NCBI RefSeq assembly: GCF_009730915.1
Contig: NC_052486.1
Coordinates: 23,754,137-23,818,136 of the forward strand
From: Dioscorea cayenensis subsp. rotundata
Lineage: Eukaryota > Streptophyta > Magnoliopsida > Dioscoreales > Dioscoreaceae
DNA: 64,000 nucleotides
Reading direction: 5' to 3'
Shown here: positions 1 to 13,039 of the stretch, in pieces
How positions within the stretch are numbered: position 1 is the first letter of the stretch
Layout of the letters: each line of letters starts with the position of its first letter
Notes under the pieces: generated by a model
Databases searched by the model: none
The model's input: the letters and a program-made list of their open reading frames with translations, nothing else
Told to the model about the DNA's origin: nothing
Position numbers and translations under genes: made by a program

Positions 1-3000
1 AGAAGAGTCCATTCCCATACCCCTTGCACTCCCAGATGCTTCAGAAAAGAAACTATGCTCATCAACATCAGGTTTCAGTACTCCCTGGAGGTACCTGTAT
101 CAATTGGTATTGTCAAAGAGATCATAGTTAGCATAGAAAAGGAATTTTCTTAAAAAAGGAAGACAACGTGTTCTCACTGGATGTAACAGTTACAAAATGA
201 TTTTGCATGAAGCCAAATTATTCCTTTGGCATCAGACAATTCTTAAAAATAGTCTCCACATGGACCCAATTTATGCCACTTAGCACACAAGTACAAAGCG
301 CCAACAGGTTCTATCAAGTTTGTTGTTTCATGAATCTGAGTGGTAAGACTTAGGACATCAAATACATAGGTCAGAGCTACATGCAAGAGAAGAGTTCTCA
401 ACCAGAACTCAGTAACCTCTTCCTTGAAAGAATTATTTTATGAAGATACCTTGCATGCACTTTCTTGAGTTCAAGGAATCATGATCATGTGTTGTCATGG
501 CTCACAAAGAAATTTTGGTCGTAAAAATTAACGAATCATGATTCATGATTGTTAAACAGCCGCAAAAAAAAACTTACCAAAATCATTATCACTGAGGAGA
601 AAATAAGACAGTGATAATCGAGATGCATTCATGGGCTAACTAAACATCAAGAAAAAAGAATGACTAATGGATAATTTTGCTCAGAATGCTAAAAAGGTTA
701 AAGAAGGATCAGAGACTAATATGGCATTGTTTCTTGTTAAAAATGGCAGGAAATATTTTGAGTAATACAGACTTACCATAGCTGCAGGATGAACAAATAT
801 AAAGTTTGATTAGTTTTAAAACAAAAGAAATATTATAGTTCACATGTTATTCTCTTAAAACAAATTATACATGCATTATAGATGTCAGATAAACACCTTT
901 TGAGTGTCAGCATTGAAGATGAGGAAACAAAAGATGGAATCCTATGATAATGTTGGGAAAAAGGCATATAATTCATCTAGACCACACGGCACCACACTAA
1001 TAGGCCGAGGGTATCTAACTAAACTCTCACATGTAATCATTCCCTTCATAAGCACTAGTGAATATTTTCTATGACTGAGTCACTGACATGAGAGTGTTAT
1101 ATTATGCCTTTTAGTTTTCTTGAATCAAATAAACCAGCAAATAAAATTCCATTAGATAAGAGTGCTGAATAAGTTGATGCTGATATAAATACACTTAGAA
1201 AATTGTACCTTGCTAGATATCAAAACCATAATAGGAACATGAGAAGTTCACTCACAACTTAACGACAGAACTCCCTTTCTTTTCATTATTCTTGCATAAA
1301 AAGCCTAATTCGATCAAAATATAATATGGACCAATTTGGTAAGACCCCCAAGATGAAACACAAGTTCCATCAAATAGTTTCAATAATCAAATCAACCACC
1401 TGTAAGGTCACAAAACAGGTGCAGAAAGACAAAGAAACATGTGTGAGAAATGTTCTAGCAGTAGTTTGCCGATCACCCTGAATGTTGTTAAGTCTATCCA
1501 TCTTTACAATAATACTGGTGGAAACCTACACTAGACCAGAGCTGAGAGCTCATAACCTCTGGGAACTGGGAGAAACTTGTCAGACAGGTGTAGCTAATTA
1601 ACCAGACAAAGACCCTGAATGTTGTTAAGTCTATCCATCTTTACAATAATACTGGTGGAAACCTACACTAGACCAGAGCTGAGAGCTCATAACCTCTGGG
1701 AACTGGGAGAAACTTGTCAGACAGGTGTAGCTAATTAACCAGACAAAGACCATGAAGGCAGGAAGCGAAAAGTTTTTCCAAACTGCCAAGTCTCTGCAAT
1801 GTACCATAGAAATGAATCAATCTCTGACAGCAAACGGTCAAAGATTTTAATATTTCACCTCCAACAAAGTTCTACTTCCAAAACCATAAATTGAGATCAT
1901 TCTCATGCGCCTCTGGTTTAAATTAGATCTATGTTCTTTAGAGGGAAGAAATCAACAAAATGTGGATTAGTATGAGTGCAAATGAAGTAGAAAGAGCAAA
2001 CCAAGAGACCTGTAATCTTTACTGGCCATGCCGTAAGAACCAGGATCAACATGAAGCCTGGAGGAACTGCCACCACTGCTGCCAACACTGAACGAGCCCT
2101 GTGGATTGTTGCCGGTACCAGTGACAGCATGCAGAGGAGTAGCACTCTGGAAGCTGCTGCTGCTCCCAGAGGGAGCGAGAGACGTCACCGTTGATGAAGA
2201 TGACTGAGACTGGGAGATGGTTTGAGTTTCCACAGGCTTTCTTGAACGGTTGCGGCCCCTGTGCATATGGCGCTCGCAGTACTTAGAGTCAGGGTAGGCG
2301 TCTTTCGAGCACCGCCATTTCTTTCCATCAGTCCTCCTGCACCTCCCTGGTTCTGGGTCTAGCTTCTTACCATAATAACAGTACCCCACTGATCATTAAA
2401 GAACAACAAAAACTCAAGTAGTCATTTTAGCATCATTGATTAGCTGAAGATCAGTGCAAATATAAACAACACTGCACATTGCATTAGATTGCAATAAAGC
2501 AAGATCAACAACCACAAGGAAGATGCATACTAAATAATAAGATTCATATATTTTTCAAGAGCAAAGAAAGAATACTTAAACCACTGGAATGAAGACAAAC
2601 ATTGAACTCATACACAGCCATAAATCAGCAATATATTATAAGAAGAAAGACAACAGCAACATCACAAAGCTTGCAAAGATTATATATAGCAAGAAAGACA
2701 CCAGCAACATCACTCCAAAATGCCTTCATTATTTAACACCGGAAAGCATTGAAAGAAATCAACTTTGGTTTCGTCAAAACCTAAAAAATACAAAATCTTT
2801 CAGTGAGCACTCATAGATTAAGAAACCCGAGATACAAATGCATTAAAATAGTCAATAAAATATACATAATAAAAAAAAAAGGGTAGAGATTAAAATAAAA
2901 AACCTCACCATTGATCAAAACATGGCACTTCCGATGCAACCACGACATGATCTATTTTTCTTCAAAACCGAAGACCAACAAACATCAACATAATAATGCC

Positions 3001-3417
3001 CGCACCGATCGAAAAATCCCAACCAAACCCACCAGAAATAACACTAAACACATAAAATCAAAACTTTTCACACAAAGTGACCAAAAACATTCACTTCAAA
3101 CGACGCAAAACGAAGCAAGATCGAAGCTTTACACCCAAAAAAGAACAGAAAACCCTAGCCCATTGGATAAGACTAGAAACCCAACTCATTTAGAAACCAA
3201 AAATAAAAATAAATATAAAAACAAAAAAGCAGCAAAACTTACAGGCAGGATGCTGATAGTAACGAGATGAGAGGGCCTCAAAGCTCCTCCGTATTGGGAT
3301 AAGGAGCTCCTGAGGCACCGGCACCCCCGCCATCATGTATTTAAAGATTAGTGCCTGGTGCTCCAGCTCCTGCCACTGCGCCGCCGTGAACGGCGGCCTC
3401 CATCCACCAGTATTCAT
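1..3417 (-). CDS. GRF: Growth-regulating factor (GRF) transcription factor, 3' end cut by window edge
   Basis: Plant transcription factor with GIF co-activator partner, promoting cell proliferation in growing organs (family knowledge). Three coding exons are visible: 3243-3417, 2010-2388 and 1-94; the last continues past the window. Exon 1 starts at [19 protein letters not shown] and holds the QLQ domain (GIF binding) at about residues 9-45. Exon 2 holds the WRC domain, with a [20 protein letters not shown] core, a basic stretch and Cys/His zinc ligands, then a Ser/Gly-rich linker. Exon 3 carries the conserved [13 protein letters not shown] block. All junctions keep frame; the exon 2 donor (GTCTCT) is weak, yet the joined residues DYRYLQG fit the family. 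Intron 2 is 1.9 kb. The exon 2 miR396 site implies microRNA control. The leader is rich in GA repeats. Which GRF this is cannot be told without the C-terminus. Confidence 0.93.
1476..1749. repeat. Perfect 137-bp tandem duplication in GRF intron 2
   Basis: Two head-to-tail copies, 1476-1612 and 1613-1749, read identical base for base. Each begins CCCTGAATGTTGTTAAG and ends AACCAGACAAAGA. There are no coding or transposon signs. Perfect identity in intron sequence points to a recent duplication or an assembly artefact. Confidence 0.95.
2228..2248 (-). promoter_or_regulatory. miR396 target site in GRF mRNA
   Basis: The mRNA-sense bases over the end of the WRC-coding region run CGTTCAAGAAAGCCTGTGG plus two further bases. 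This is the conserved GRF complement to miR396, with the usual single-base bulge (established for this family). It encodes the RSRKPVE stretch, so the site is fixed by both protein and RNA constraint. Confidence 0.9.
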
Positions 3418-3487
3418 CTACTCTCTAGACAGATAGCGAGGGGAAAAAAGAGAAAGAGAAAGAGAAAGAGCAAGAGAAACCCAACTC

Positions 3488-3674
3488 TAGAGAGAGAGAG
3501 AGAGAGAGAGAAGGAGAAAAGCTGGCGCAGTGACAGTAGTGTTGTAGGCTTCCCCCAGCTCAGACAAAACCCAGAGCGCAGCAGAGATACCCGGTCTGCT
3601 CACCCGCGGATGAACCCTCCTCTCCGTAGCCCCTCGCCATTATCAAAGCTTGAGAGAGAGAGAGAGAGAGAGAA
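3488..3674. repeat. GA/CT microsatellites in the GRF leader
   Basis: Two pure (AG)n runs, near 3489-3511 and 3652-3672, lie just upstream of the GRF start. In mRNA sense they are CT-rich, a common feature of plant 5' leaders. They may sit in the 5' UTR or core promoter; I cannot place the transcription start. Confidence 0.7.
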
Positions 3675-3699
3675 GTAGAAGAGAGAAATGGGGCTGTGT

Positions 3700-5369
3700 G
3701 GTTTTTATAGGTTGGAACTTCAAAGGCGAGATTTTTAACTAAAATAAAAATAAAAAATAAAAAAATAAAAAAATAAAAATAATTGGCTGGTTGAGGCTTT
3801 CGATGCTACTGTTATTTATAGAGATGTGTGAGAATTTATTTCTCACTTCCCTATTTATTCTAATTAATAATTATTAATAAAATTGAAAATTTATTTGTAT
3901 TTAAATAAGAAATTTTAAAAACAAATAATTAGGTGAGTAGTAGGGAGAGTGCTAGGTCTCTATTGCTTTGTCTCCATCTGATGGCTCTTTTGGGTTTCGC
4001 TCTGTGTATTGGGAAAAGCGTCAGTATCTCTTCTTCTTTTATTTTTTTTTATCCAGAGATATTTTTGTTGAAATTAATTAAATAATGAAATCAATTATTT
4101 ATTTAATCATGTTTCATTGGGTCTTAAAAGAATCCATTATTTTAATATATTATATATTTTTTAATTTTAATAAATATTTATATAGCTTATTAAAATGAAA
4201 AAAAAGAGTTCAGATATTTTTACACAAATAAAATTACTCTTAGAAAGAATAATTAACTCACTATAAAATTTATGTATTTATTTTATAAAAAAAATTATGT
4301 ATTTAAATGTCTACAATTATTGAATATTGATAAATTAATCATAGATCATAGCAAACAAATTAAAAAATAATAAAATTATTGTTAGAGAAAGAGACAATGC
4401 ATACGAACTCAGGATATACATGGAAGTATATATTTTTAAGAGATGTATTCAATAAAATACTAACTATTGAAGTGTACGCAATAAATCTTTTATTCAGTTT
4501 GATATATATATATAAGACATTAGCTTTTTTTTAAATTATTTTATAAATATATATATATATTTTTGAGTAGTAATTGTTTTGTCTTTTATTTCTTTTTGGG
4601 TAATTAATTGATTGTTTTAAAAATTCGAGGATATCGTTTTGTGACCCTATGACCGAGGGCACATTTTAAACGGAGAATCACGGAAAGGACATGGGGAGGG
4701 GATTCGCTGAGCGAGATGGGACAGGGTTGGACGTTGTCTAGCCAATGCTTTGTTGACACGTGTCTTTGATGGGACAGCAGTATCATGTAAGTTGGTAACG
4801 AAACCCCGCCATCGTTTACAACGAAAAACTCACCATTTGGGTCCTTTTTGCAAATTGGGAAATTTATTTCACAGTTACTTATGAACGGTCCAAACTCAAT
4901 ATTATATAAATATATTTATATATATATTTTTTATGATTAAAAGTTAAAATAATGAACAAAAAAAATGAGTGAAGATATAAATATATATATACATGGTGCA
5001 TTGAAATATAAGTTTTTAGTTTTTTTTTTCTTTATATTTATATCTTTAAATGGAATCAAACAATGACTTAAAGATGCTAATTGTCTACAGTTTGTGTATG
5101 TGCATTCTTTGCACTTTCTAAAGTTGATAATACAGTGATTGATTATAAGACCAGACCAAAAGAAAAACACAGAAAAGAGAAAGAGAATGGAAGGAAGGAG
5201 GGGCACAAGCTTGAATAATATAGATGCCAGAATGAATGAATTGGAAACCTTTTCACAAGCAGCAAGCAACGTTTTGTTCACTTTGATTGAATTAGTCCCC
5301 CACCATTACTCCTTTTCTTTTGTTTTTTTCTTTTCTTTTTTTAAAATTTTTTTTTTTTACAAAACAAAG

Positions 5370-5405
<36 letters not shown>

Positions 5406-7513
5406 CGGCCATTTACAAGAAGGAGTAGGAGAAGAAGGGGAAGAGGGGGAATAAATTGTTGGGAGGGAGAGTGGGAAGAGAGTAAGAGGTTGATTTGGAG
5501 ACAAGAGCAATCATTTGTGTTCAGTTTGATATCAAATGAGGCTTCTTTTGCTCACATGTGATGCCTTTGTTAAACATACTAGCACAGAGACTTTGCCTGC
5601 TTGCTTGCCATCATTCAAACAAACTAGTCCATTTACTCTCTCTTCTCTCTCTCTCTCTCTCTGTGTCAACAACTGTGAGAGTTAACTGTCATATTTATTA
5701 GAGATAGATATTATGGTGTTTCCTGTTTTATGTGTGTGTATATATATATATATGATTGGGTGGGAGGGGGTACGTGTAGCTTTGTTTGGAATTGAATGAG
5801 GGGTGGGTGGGGGTGGGGTCAAGTGTGGGGTGTGGTGGATATAAAACCTCATGATCATCAAGTGGAAATGTGTTTATGTTTGAGCTTGTGTTTTGATAGT
5901 ATATGTGGTTGGTAGTAGGCTTAAGATGCACTCATGCTTTTATGAGAGATACATACATACACACACACACACACAGAGAAAGAAAGAGGAGAATGGGAGA
6001 GGATATATGGATGGGCCCGGCCCAAGAGAGGAAAGAGATGAAGCACGTGAGGTGGGGAGGCCCACAGCTAGCTGTTGTTGCTATGGCCGACAGCAGGCGC
6101 ACGTGATGCCCGGGATTGAGGCCGTCCCAAAGCCGCCTACATCGCCCCTTCTCCAATGGACCCCACCTTCCTGTCCGTTGTTATGAAGCCACATAACATT
6201 TCACTATATTAGTCTCTCTCTTTTTCTTCTTTTTTGTTAATAATCCTCCCCCACCCTAGGCATCACCTACACTCTCATTCTTCACATGTTTTTGAATTAT
6301 CATATAGTGTATGATTTCAAGTTAATAACAATGTGGATTGGAAATCTAAATTAAGAGAAAAATAAATAAATAAATAGTGATGAATGAGTGGGGTCCAAAT
6401 CCAATGGATGGTGGAGAGAGGGATTATATAGCTGTCTTCCATATCTAGCAGTTCTCTGAATTCTTGTAACCAGATGAAATGGGGGGGATGTATGTGGATC
6501 ATGCATGACCATAAATGAATGAGACTTGATGATGTTGGCTTGTGGGGGGAGACACTTGTATCATGCATTCAAGTTCAACTCTCTCTTTTGTTTTGTTTTG
6601 TTTTGTTTTACAACGGTGGGTGTGTGTGTGTGTGTGTGTGTGACCACTGCTATTATTTTACAAAGACCATTCAATTCATTCCATGATAATAGTGGGCACC
6701 ATGTCTTTGCCGTACATTGCATTTACTCACATTCACATTAGTGTTTTTGGTCACAAGTTAGAATTGAAGAACTGTCTGACTAGTGACTACTAACAAAGTC
6801 ACTAACAACTCTATCCTTTCAAACTGAACTGTCTCTTCAAACCAGTTGTAACTTGCTTCTTCTTCACTTTATCATACATAACATACTGCCTCCCAAACCC
6901 ATTGCTCCAATAAAAGTCAATTTTCAAAATTTCTCTTTAGACTCTATTCTAAAATAAACATATAAATCTAAAGAGACAAAAACTAAATAGTAAATTAACA
7001 GTTATGGCAGTAAAATATCTGCATGAAGTCCAGACGAAAGCAAATATCAGGTCTGTTTAAACTCAAAAAAAAATTGGGCCATGGGCCACTTGCCTCCAAT
7101 TGAGACATCAACAATTTCTTTACTGTAGGCACACAAGACCAAGCAAAGTATATCCTCAATGAACTGTCTGACAACATAATGTAGAGTATATTAAATGATG
7201 TATTTTATTTGGAAAACTATAGAAACAAATTGGCTATTATGGTAAAACAAATGATTACAAAAAACTTTTGCAAGTTCCAGACAGTAGTTATCTTGCAAGC
7301 TGCAATCCTTCATGGAAGATGTGCACCAAGCAATGCTGTATCCTTCACTTTAACTGTTAACTACACATCTTGATTCGGATGCGGTGACATGTTGGCGAGC
7401 TCCAGAAGTCTTTAACATTGTGGGCATGCACATGTACAGTATTCCGGGGAAGCCATCAGAGGAAGATCTTTACTAAAAACATGGTCATGGATGGGCACCG
7501 CTGTACTTCTGAA
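3700..7513. other. Intergenic, AT-rich, many microsatellites, no gene seen
   Basis: No exon chain or recognisable protein was found on either strand. Simple repeats include (TA)n near 5370-5398, (CT)n near 5640-5662, (AC)n near 5957-5974 and (GT)n near 6619-6642. The stretch includes the GRF promoter side and, at the right end, the 3' flank of the SNARE gene. Short open frames here are made of repeat peptides (YIYI, HTHT) and are not credible genes. Confidence 0.6.
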
Positions 7514-10293
7514 TCAAAACAATATTGTCTTGAGAACCAAAAGGACCAGCATGACAAAGCACATGATCACAAGAACGGTAGCGCACATCACCATCCCTCC
7601 TTTCCGTTGGGTTCGCTCTGCCTGCAATATCAATTCAATAGGAAAACCAAAGAGTACATATTCAGCATAAGGAAGTGGGGTTTAAAGTTTAAACTCAAGG
7701 GACGAGGAGGGTGCAAGAGAACAAACCCTTTGTAACTGCTTATAACCTTCTTCAACAGAGGCTGCGACATTCTGAATATTATAATCGATCCGGTCTATGA
7801 TAGTTCCCTGCTCATAGATTAAAGTTTCATAAGATGTTTGCCATTTCTGATGCCAAGAAAAGTTATTTATAATGGGAAGTGAGCCTCACCTGGTCTATTA
7901 CAAGAACTGATAAATCCTTCATAATTTGAGCAAGCTCATTAACTGATTCTACAACCTATACAATCACATTGGTTATTAATTAAAAATAAAGATTGGCTCA
8001 ATTTTCTGAATGGCAGGTTGCTATAAAAGAAAGAAAAATATTTATCATCAGAACGCACAGTCATACCTGAGCAATCTCTCTCTCCCTTTCTCTAGTGAAA
8101 GCTTCACTTTTTTTCAGCTTGGACATCTGAAGCTCATCAAATCCCTAAAACAACAACAGCACAGATATTAGCAGCTAGATTTATTAGATTTGGCAGACAC
8201 AGGCTTGAATATTTTCTCTAACTTAAGCTCAGGCAATCAGTTTCCAGCCTCAGCAACAAAGCATTAACTATGTTTATCTTCTTATATCTATCATTCAAAT
8301 AAAAGATTCCCACTTTCAACAAGTCACATGGCTGGAGTTAAAACTATTGAATCAGACTTCCGTTTTGCAACACCAAATGTTCCAATTTAACTGCTTACTA
8401 ACAAAAATGAATATCATTTGCTATGTGTGGTATGTCCAAAGTAATCGAGATTCAAATCTCTAAGCCGCCAATTATCATATTGGATTAACCTGAGAGTTGG
8501 CCAGGTTGACTACCCTACTCCTGTTTTAAAGACGAGGTCCTTGTAGGAATACTAAATTGGAAATCAATTTACTGGAATAATATTGTCATTGTACATGTTG
8601 CTTTAGCTCAATACATCTCACTTGGATGCTATATATTTTCTTATGATGAATTATAAACAAGTGTGAAATCTAAGTTTTTCCTGGCCTCATGTTACAAATC
8701 AGAAATGTAGTGAAAGATGAATCCAGTTGATACACCAACTCTAGTAAGAATGACCACGCTAGGTCCATTTAAGTATAGATATGAACTACTGCAAAGAAGA
8801 TAACAACTTACGATATCACCAAAGTCTTCATCTTCATATCTAGAACTGCTCCCATTTAGGTTCATTTCCAAATCAACACCATCAGGACCCTGAGTATCAG
8901 TGCAATACATGTTTTTTGCTGGTATATAATTAGAAGCAATGATCACAATAATTGGAAATTCAACAAACCTCCTTTTGTTGTTGAAGGCGTTTTAGGTATG
9001 CAGATTGTTTCTTACGGAGATCCATGGAGAGATTTTGAAGATTAGTCGCAAGTGATATCTACACAAAACCCATTCATAATAACACCATTAGTGGTGACGT
9101 CGAATAGGCTTGAGATATATAGCAATATGTAAATAAGAAAACCTTATAAGCCCACCCATCTCATTTTTTTAATGAAGTAAAACCAGATAATATAAACAAA
9201 TCTCTGCTGTGACAAGAACCGGTTAAATGAATAAGAAGTTAACAAATAAGTGCTGCATACATTTAGATTGCCGGTTATTCACCAAAAACACAAAAAATCT
9301 TGCTCTGAAATAATAAACAAAAACATACCTGCACATTTTTTCGAACATTTACATCTTCGGAAGGTCCACTCGTGGAAAACCTTTTTAATTGCTTCTCAGA
9401 TTTTTTCAACAAGCCTGTGATCTCTTGAGTAAGAACCTCAATAGCATGTTGATCTTCTTTGCCATCTCCAAAAGAAGGCATCAAAGCCTTAGCATGAGCC
9501 TTCATTAACTCTGACATTTTTGTTCGGACAAGTTGAATGTTTCCTGATATTTCCTCAGATAAATCTACCCAAGCCGGAGGCAAACCGACAACAGCTGTGC
9601 CTCTACAACATCAGGAAAACAAATTCTCACTTGCAAGCACATCCTAACAACCTCTAGCATGAGAATGAATGTGCCCTAAAAATCAACTTTTTAACAATTA
9701 ATATTTGAAAACTTATCATGATTTGCTATTAAGAAATTGCTACTGAAACCCATTGATATAACAATAACGTCTAAAATTAAGATAAGAACAACAACAACTT
9801 TCACAGTTTTTCAGATGTTTTTTTTCTTAAAAATCATAGCAAAAGTTATGGATATAGGTCAGCCTATCAAAAAAACTAAGTATTGCAAACTAGGGCATCA
9901 TATACAGCGAATCAAAATTCACCCCTGAGCTTCGTCCGTGAAGTGATCTTAACCATTATATCTAAAAGCTGGATAATTTAGCTATTGACAACAGACGAGA
10001 AATAAAGGAACCAAAAAAAAAAATAAAAATGAAAATAAAAATAATCTTAGAATGGATTGGAATTGGGAACGAAGGAAGTAAAACCTGGAATTCGACGGGT
10101 CTTCGGTGCTGAGAGGGGTATACGATCGATTGGGGCGCAACAACGAAGTGGTAGCCATCTCGATCACCGGCCCATTTCTAGAAGAAGATGAAGCGGATGC
10201 ATATGAAGAAGGAGACGGCACCGATGGGATCCGGACACTCCGAAGGGCGTCGCGGTACTTCCTGTAAAGCGGAGTCCGATTCCTCGTCGCCAT
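7514..10293 (-). CDS. SYP4: SYP4-type syntaxin, trans-Golgi network Qa-SNARE (SYP41/42/43 class)
   Basis: Tlg2/syntaxin-16 type Qa-SNARE that drives vesicle fusion at the trans-Golgi network (family knowledge). Eight exons: 10085-10293, 9329-9602, 8969-9058, 8812-8889, 8067-8144, 7890-7955, 7727-7807 and 7514-7621. They total 984 nt, 327 residues, close to Arabidopsis SYP4 proteins, and all sites are GT-AG. The N-terminus MATRNRTPLYRKYRDALRSV and the GPVIEMA segment are diagnostic of SYP4. Next come the Habc-region signature GLPPAWVDLSEEI, the linker DLEMN, and the SNARE motif with its central Gln in DLSVLVIDQGTIIDRIDYN. A C-terminal membrane anchor (about 20 hydrophobic residues, ending LKTILF) completes it. 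No defect seen. The start is fixed by conservation of the MATRNR motif. Confidence 0.96.
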
Positions 10294-10996
10294 TCTCCAA
10301 ATCTAAAAGCAGCGCCCGGAGATTCAACAAACAAGGAGGCGATCAAAGGCTATACGAAGGATACCGACGGCATGCGACCCGCCGGCGCATCACCTGAGGG
10401 GAAAGAGAGAAGCCGTCGGCGGCGAGGTGATCGGAGATCTTGTCACGATGCGCCGGCGAAGCAGCGAGACGAGAGAAGAGAGGAAGCGGGTCGGATCTGG
10501 CGAAGAAGAACAAGCGCGTCGGAACAAACTCGTACTAAATCCTCGAGCTAATTAAAATGGGAAGTTGTTAAACTATTAAAACTTCATTTTTTTTCCTTTA
10601 AATTTTATTTATCTATATATATTTTTATTAAATTAATTTTGTAAACATTATTATTCTTATTTTGAGAAAGACGACAAAATTTATCTTGGCAATGAGTTAA
10701 AAAAAAAAATGCAAACTTTACAAATTAATTGTAAAATGAAGGTATACAACAAGACATGAGAAGCATTTATTTAATAGTTTATTGTAATAATAAAATGGAA
10801 CTTTCATGGTTGGACTTGATCAACTAACATGAGCCATGATGGTAAGATGTGACCATTAGGTGTGAGTGATGGACGGTTTAGATTTCATTATAACGTCGGT
10901 TAGATTTGTGTAACCGCCCAAACATTGGAACAAACACACACACCCCTGCTTTGTCTATCAGTTCAGACATATTGTTTTATTAAAAAGTACTGAGGG

Positions 10997-12512
10997 ATGG
11001 AGAGTTCTTCTGTATCTGGGAACAAAGATGGTGAGTTTGCAATTGAATTTTCCTTTTTTTTTTTTTAAGTTATAAAGAAGAATGTTTAATGCTGAATTGC
11101 TTGAAGGGATTGAAGTACTTGAGGATGTATGGTCAGATCTTCATACATTGAAGAGACTTTATGGGCTTCTTCAGAGGACTGATGGTTTGATGACCCCTCA
11201 GCAAGAATGCCTTAACATTGTAAGTTCATTTCACTTGATTGAGAGTGATGTGTGAAGGAAAAGTATATGGTTTTTTATTTCTTCTTTTTTTTTTTCTCAG
11301 TTTATTTTTTTATAATGAAACAAAGAAGAGAGTTGTTTTCTATGTTACCATTGCACTGGATTTGATAATAATAATAATAATGTTACTACTGATTTTCAAT
11401 TTCTCAGATGGATGAGAAATCAAGACAATTGTTGAAGAAGCTGTTGGACGTGGCTACCCAAGAAGCTATTCAATGTCACTCCAAGGTAAATAATTACATG
11501 CAATTAGACCTTTTATTTTATTTTATTTATTTGTTGTGAGTGATGAGAAAAAAACAACAAATTGAATTATGATATATTCTTGAATGAATACTCAGATGAT
11601 TTCAAAACCCCTTGAACTTGTAAATCCGCCAGAAAAAACTCAAGAAGAGGCCAACACCAATACATCAATTAATACTTTGGAGGGAAGGATCCAAGAAGCA
11701 GAGAAACAAGGAAAAACAGAGGCAAAGGAGGCATGCAAACGGGCTGAACTAAAACAACACCAAAGATCCGGTAAGACGATGAAAACGGGTTCGGATCTCA
11801 AACCGCGCAAAAGATCCGAACACCCGCTTCCTGATGTTCGTCGCCATCGAGCCCGAAACCAACCTTCATCATCCGGGGACCCAAACCGATTAAGACCAAG
11901 TGGGTCCTCCTCTTCCTTGATGCGAAATATTAGCCAACTCGGGAGGAGCTCAAAGCGTACCCGAGTTGACGCGCCGGTTCGGACTCGTCAAGTGCTCCGC
12001 CCTGTTGACGAGTTGACTCGACATCGCCGAGTTGGGAAGACCAACTCTGTTCAGAGTCAACTGAGTCACCGGAGAGATCGTGGAAGAAAGCTGAGTGGAA
12101 CCAGCCCGAGTCTTGTGAGTAAGAGGCTTGCTCTATTCCAGCCAAAAACCGAGAAGAAGGACTCGTCGTCCAGATACCAAATAAAACGGGTGAAGCCAAT
12201 GAGGCAGTACTACTCGTCTAGATCCGAGTCAACGTTCACTGGAACTCGGAGCACCTCCGAGTCGGACGACACTGTTAGTCGGAGAAGAGTTCCAATGCTT
12301 GTTCATGGTGAAAAGCAGAGGCCACGTAGGACATTGAGTCAGCACAAGAGGGTGAGTCCAACTCGGAGGAGCACTAGCAAAGAGAAGAAGAAGGGAGGAC
12401 GATTGAAGAGATTCAAAGACAAGCTTGCTGTGATATTTCACCACCATCATCACCACCATCACTACCACCACAACCACCGTGATGAAGAGGTTGAGGTTCA
12501 TCGGAATAATAC

Positions 12513-12552
<40 letters not shown>

Positions 12553-12918
12553 CATGCCTCGACGTGGAGATATCTACGGCGGATGGTGCGTCGGAGGAGC
12601 AAGGAAGACAAGAGAAAGGTGACAACGAGGACCAGAAGGGAACGTGTGGCTGAGAGGATGCCAGGTCAGCAGCAGCGGCTGGGTTTTTTGCACGTGCTTC
12701 TGGATGCGCTTTTGCGGCACGTGTGGGGGACGCAGCAGCGGAGGATGGCCCAGACCAAGTGGAGGCGATTGGGGAACGCCGGCAAGAAGCCTCACTGGTG
12801 GCAGTTGTTCAAAAGAAGAGCGGTTGGTCTAAAGCTGGCCAATCGTAACAAGCCACGTCTCAAATTGGGCTTCCGTAGGTCCCACACTCGGAGAAAACTA
12901 ACAAATATTAGTACTTAA
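10997..12918 (+). CDS. Basic Arg/Ser-rich plant protein of unknown function with His and Asn runs
   Basis: I do not recognise a named domain. Four exons, 10997-11030, 11107-11219, 11408-11485 and 11596-12918, with GT-AG sites and phase kept, give about 515 residues. The small first exons encode MESSSVSGNKDG and a Leu-rich stretch (VWSDLHTLKRLYGLLQR) followed by another helix-like segment, DEKSRQLLKKLLDVATQEA. The large last exon is strongly basic and low in complexity, with many RRR/KKK clusters that could act as nuclear signals. Near residues 350-385 lie an eight-His run (HHHHHHHHYHHNHRDEE) and, after it, a run of about 13 Asn made by an AAT repeat. The tail (RRSKEDKRK through GWRR-like blocks, ending in RRSHTRRKLTNIST) looks more ordered, with conserved-looking Trp and Leu. 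Likely nuclear or nucleic-acid bound, by inference only. Confidence 0.75.
12500..12552. repeat. Coding (AAT)n microsatellite
   Basis: An AAT run of more than a dozen units lies inside the preceding gene and encodes poly-Asn directly after the poly-His tract. Length variation between individuals would keep frame, so the tract is a likely site of allelic variation. Confidence 0.9.
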
Positions 12919-13039
12919 TATAAATAGAGGAAAAACAAGGAATTACTTGTGTAAATATACTTTTTTTTTTAATTTTTTTGGGTAATTAATAAATAAAAGA
13001 AAAAGCTTGAAAAAACATATTTCTTTTTTCTTTTTTTAA

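Noticed and set aside
2589-3270. Plus-strand open frames of 75 and 119 residues
   Set aside because: They lie inside GRF intron 1, are Lys/Asn-rich and have no family features.
5139-5561. Open frames of 114-140 residues on both strands around a (TA)n run
   Set aside because: The peptides are dominated by YIYI and Phe/Lys runs from simple repeats; no domain, splice pattern or codon signal.
8430-8545. B-box-like GAGATTCAAATCTC in a SYP4 intron, a possible second SINE
   Set aside because: No convincing A box, tail or target duplication.
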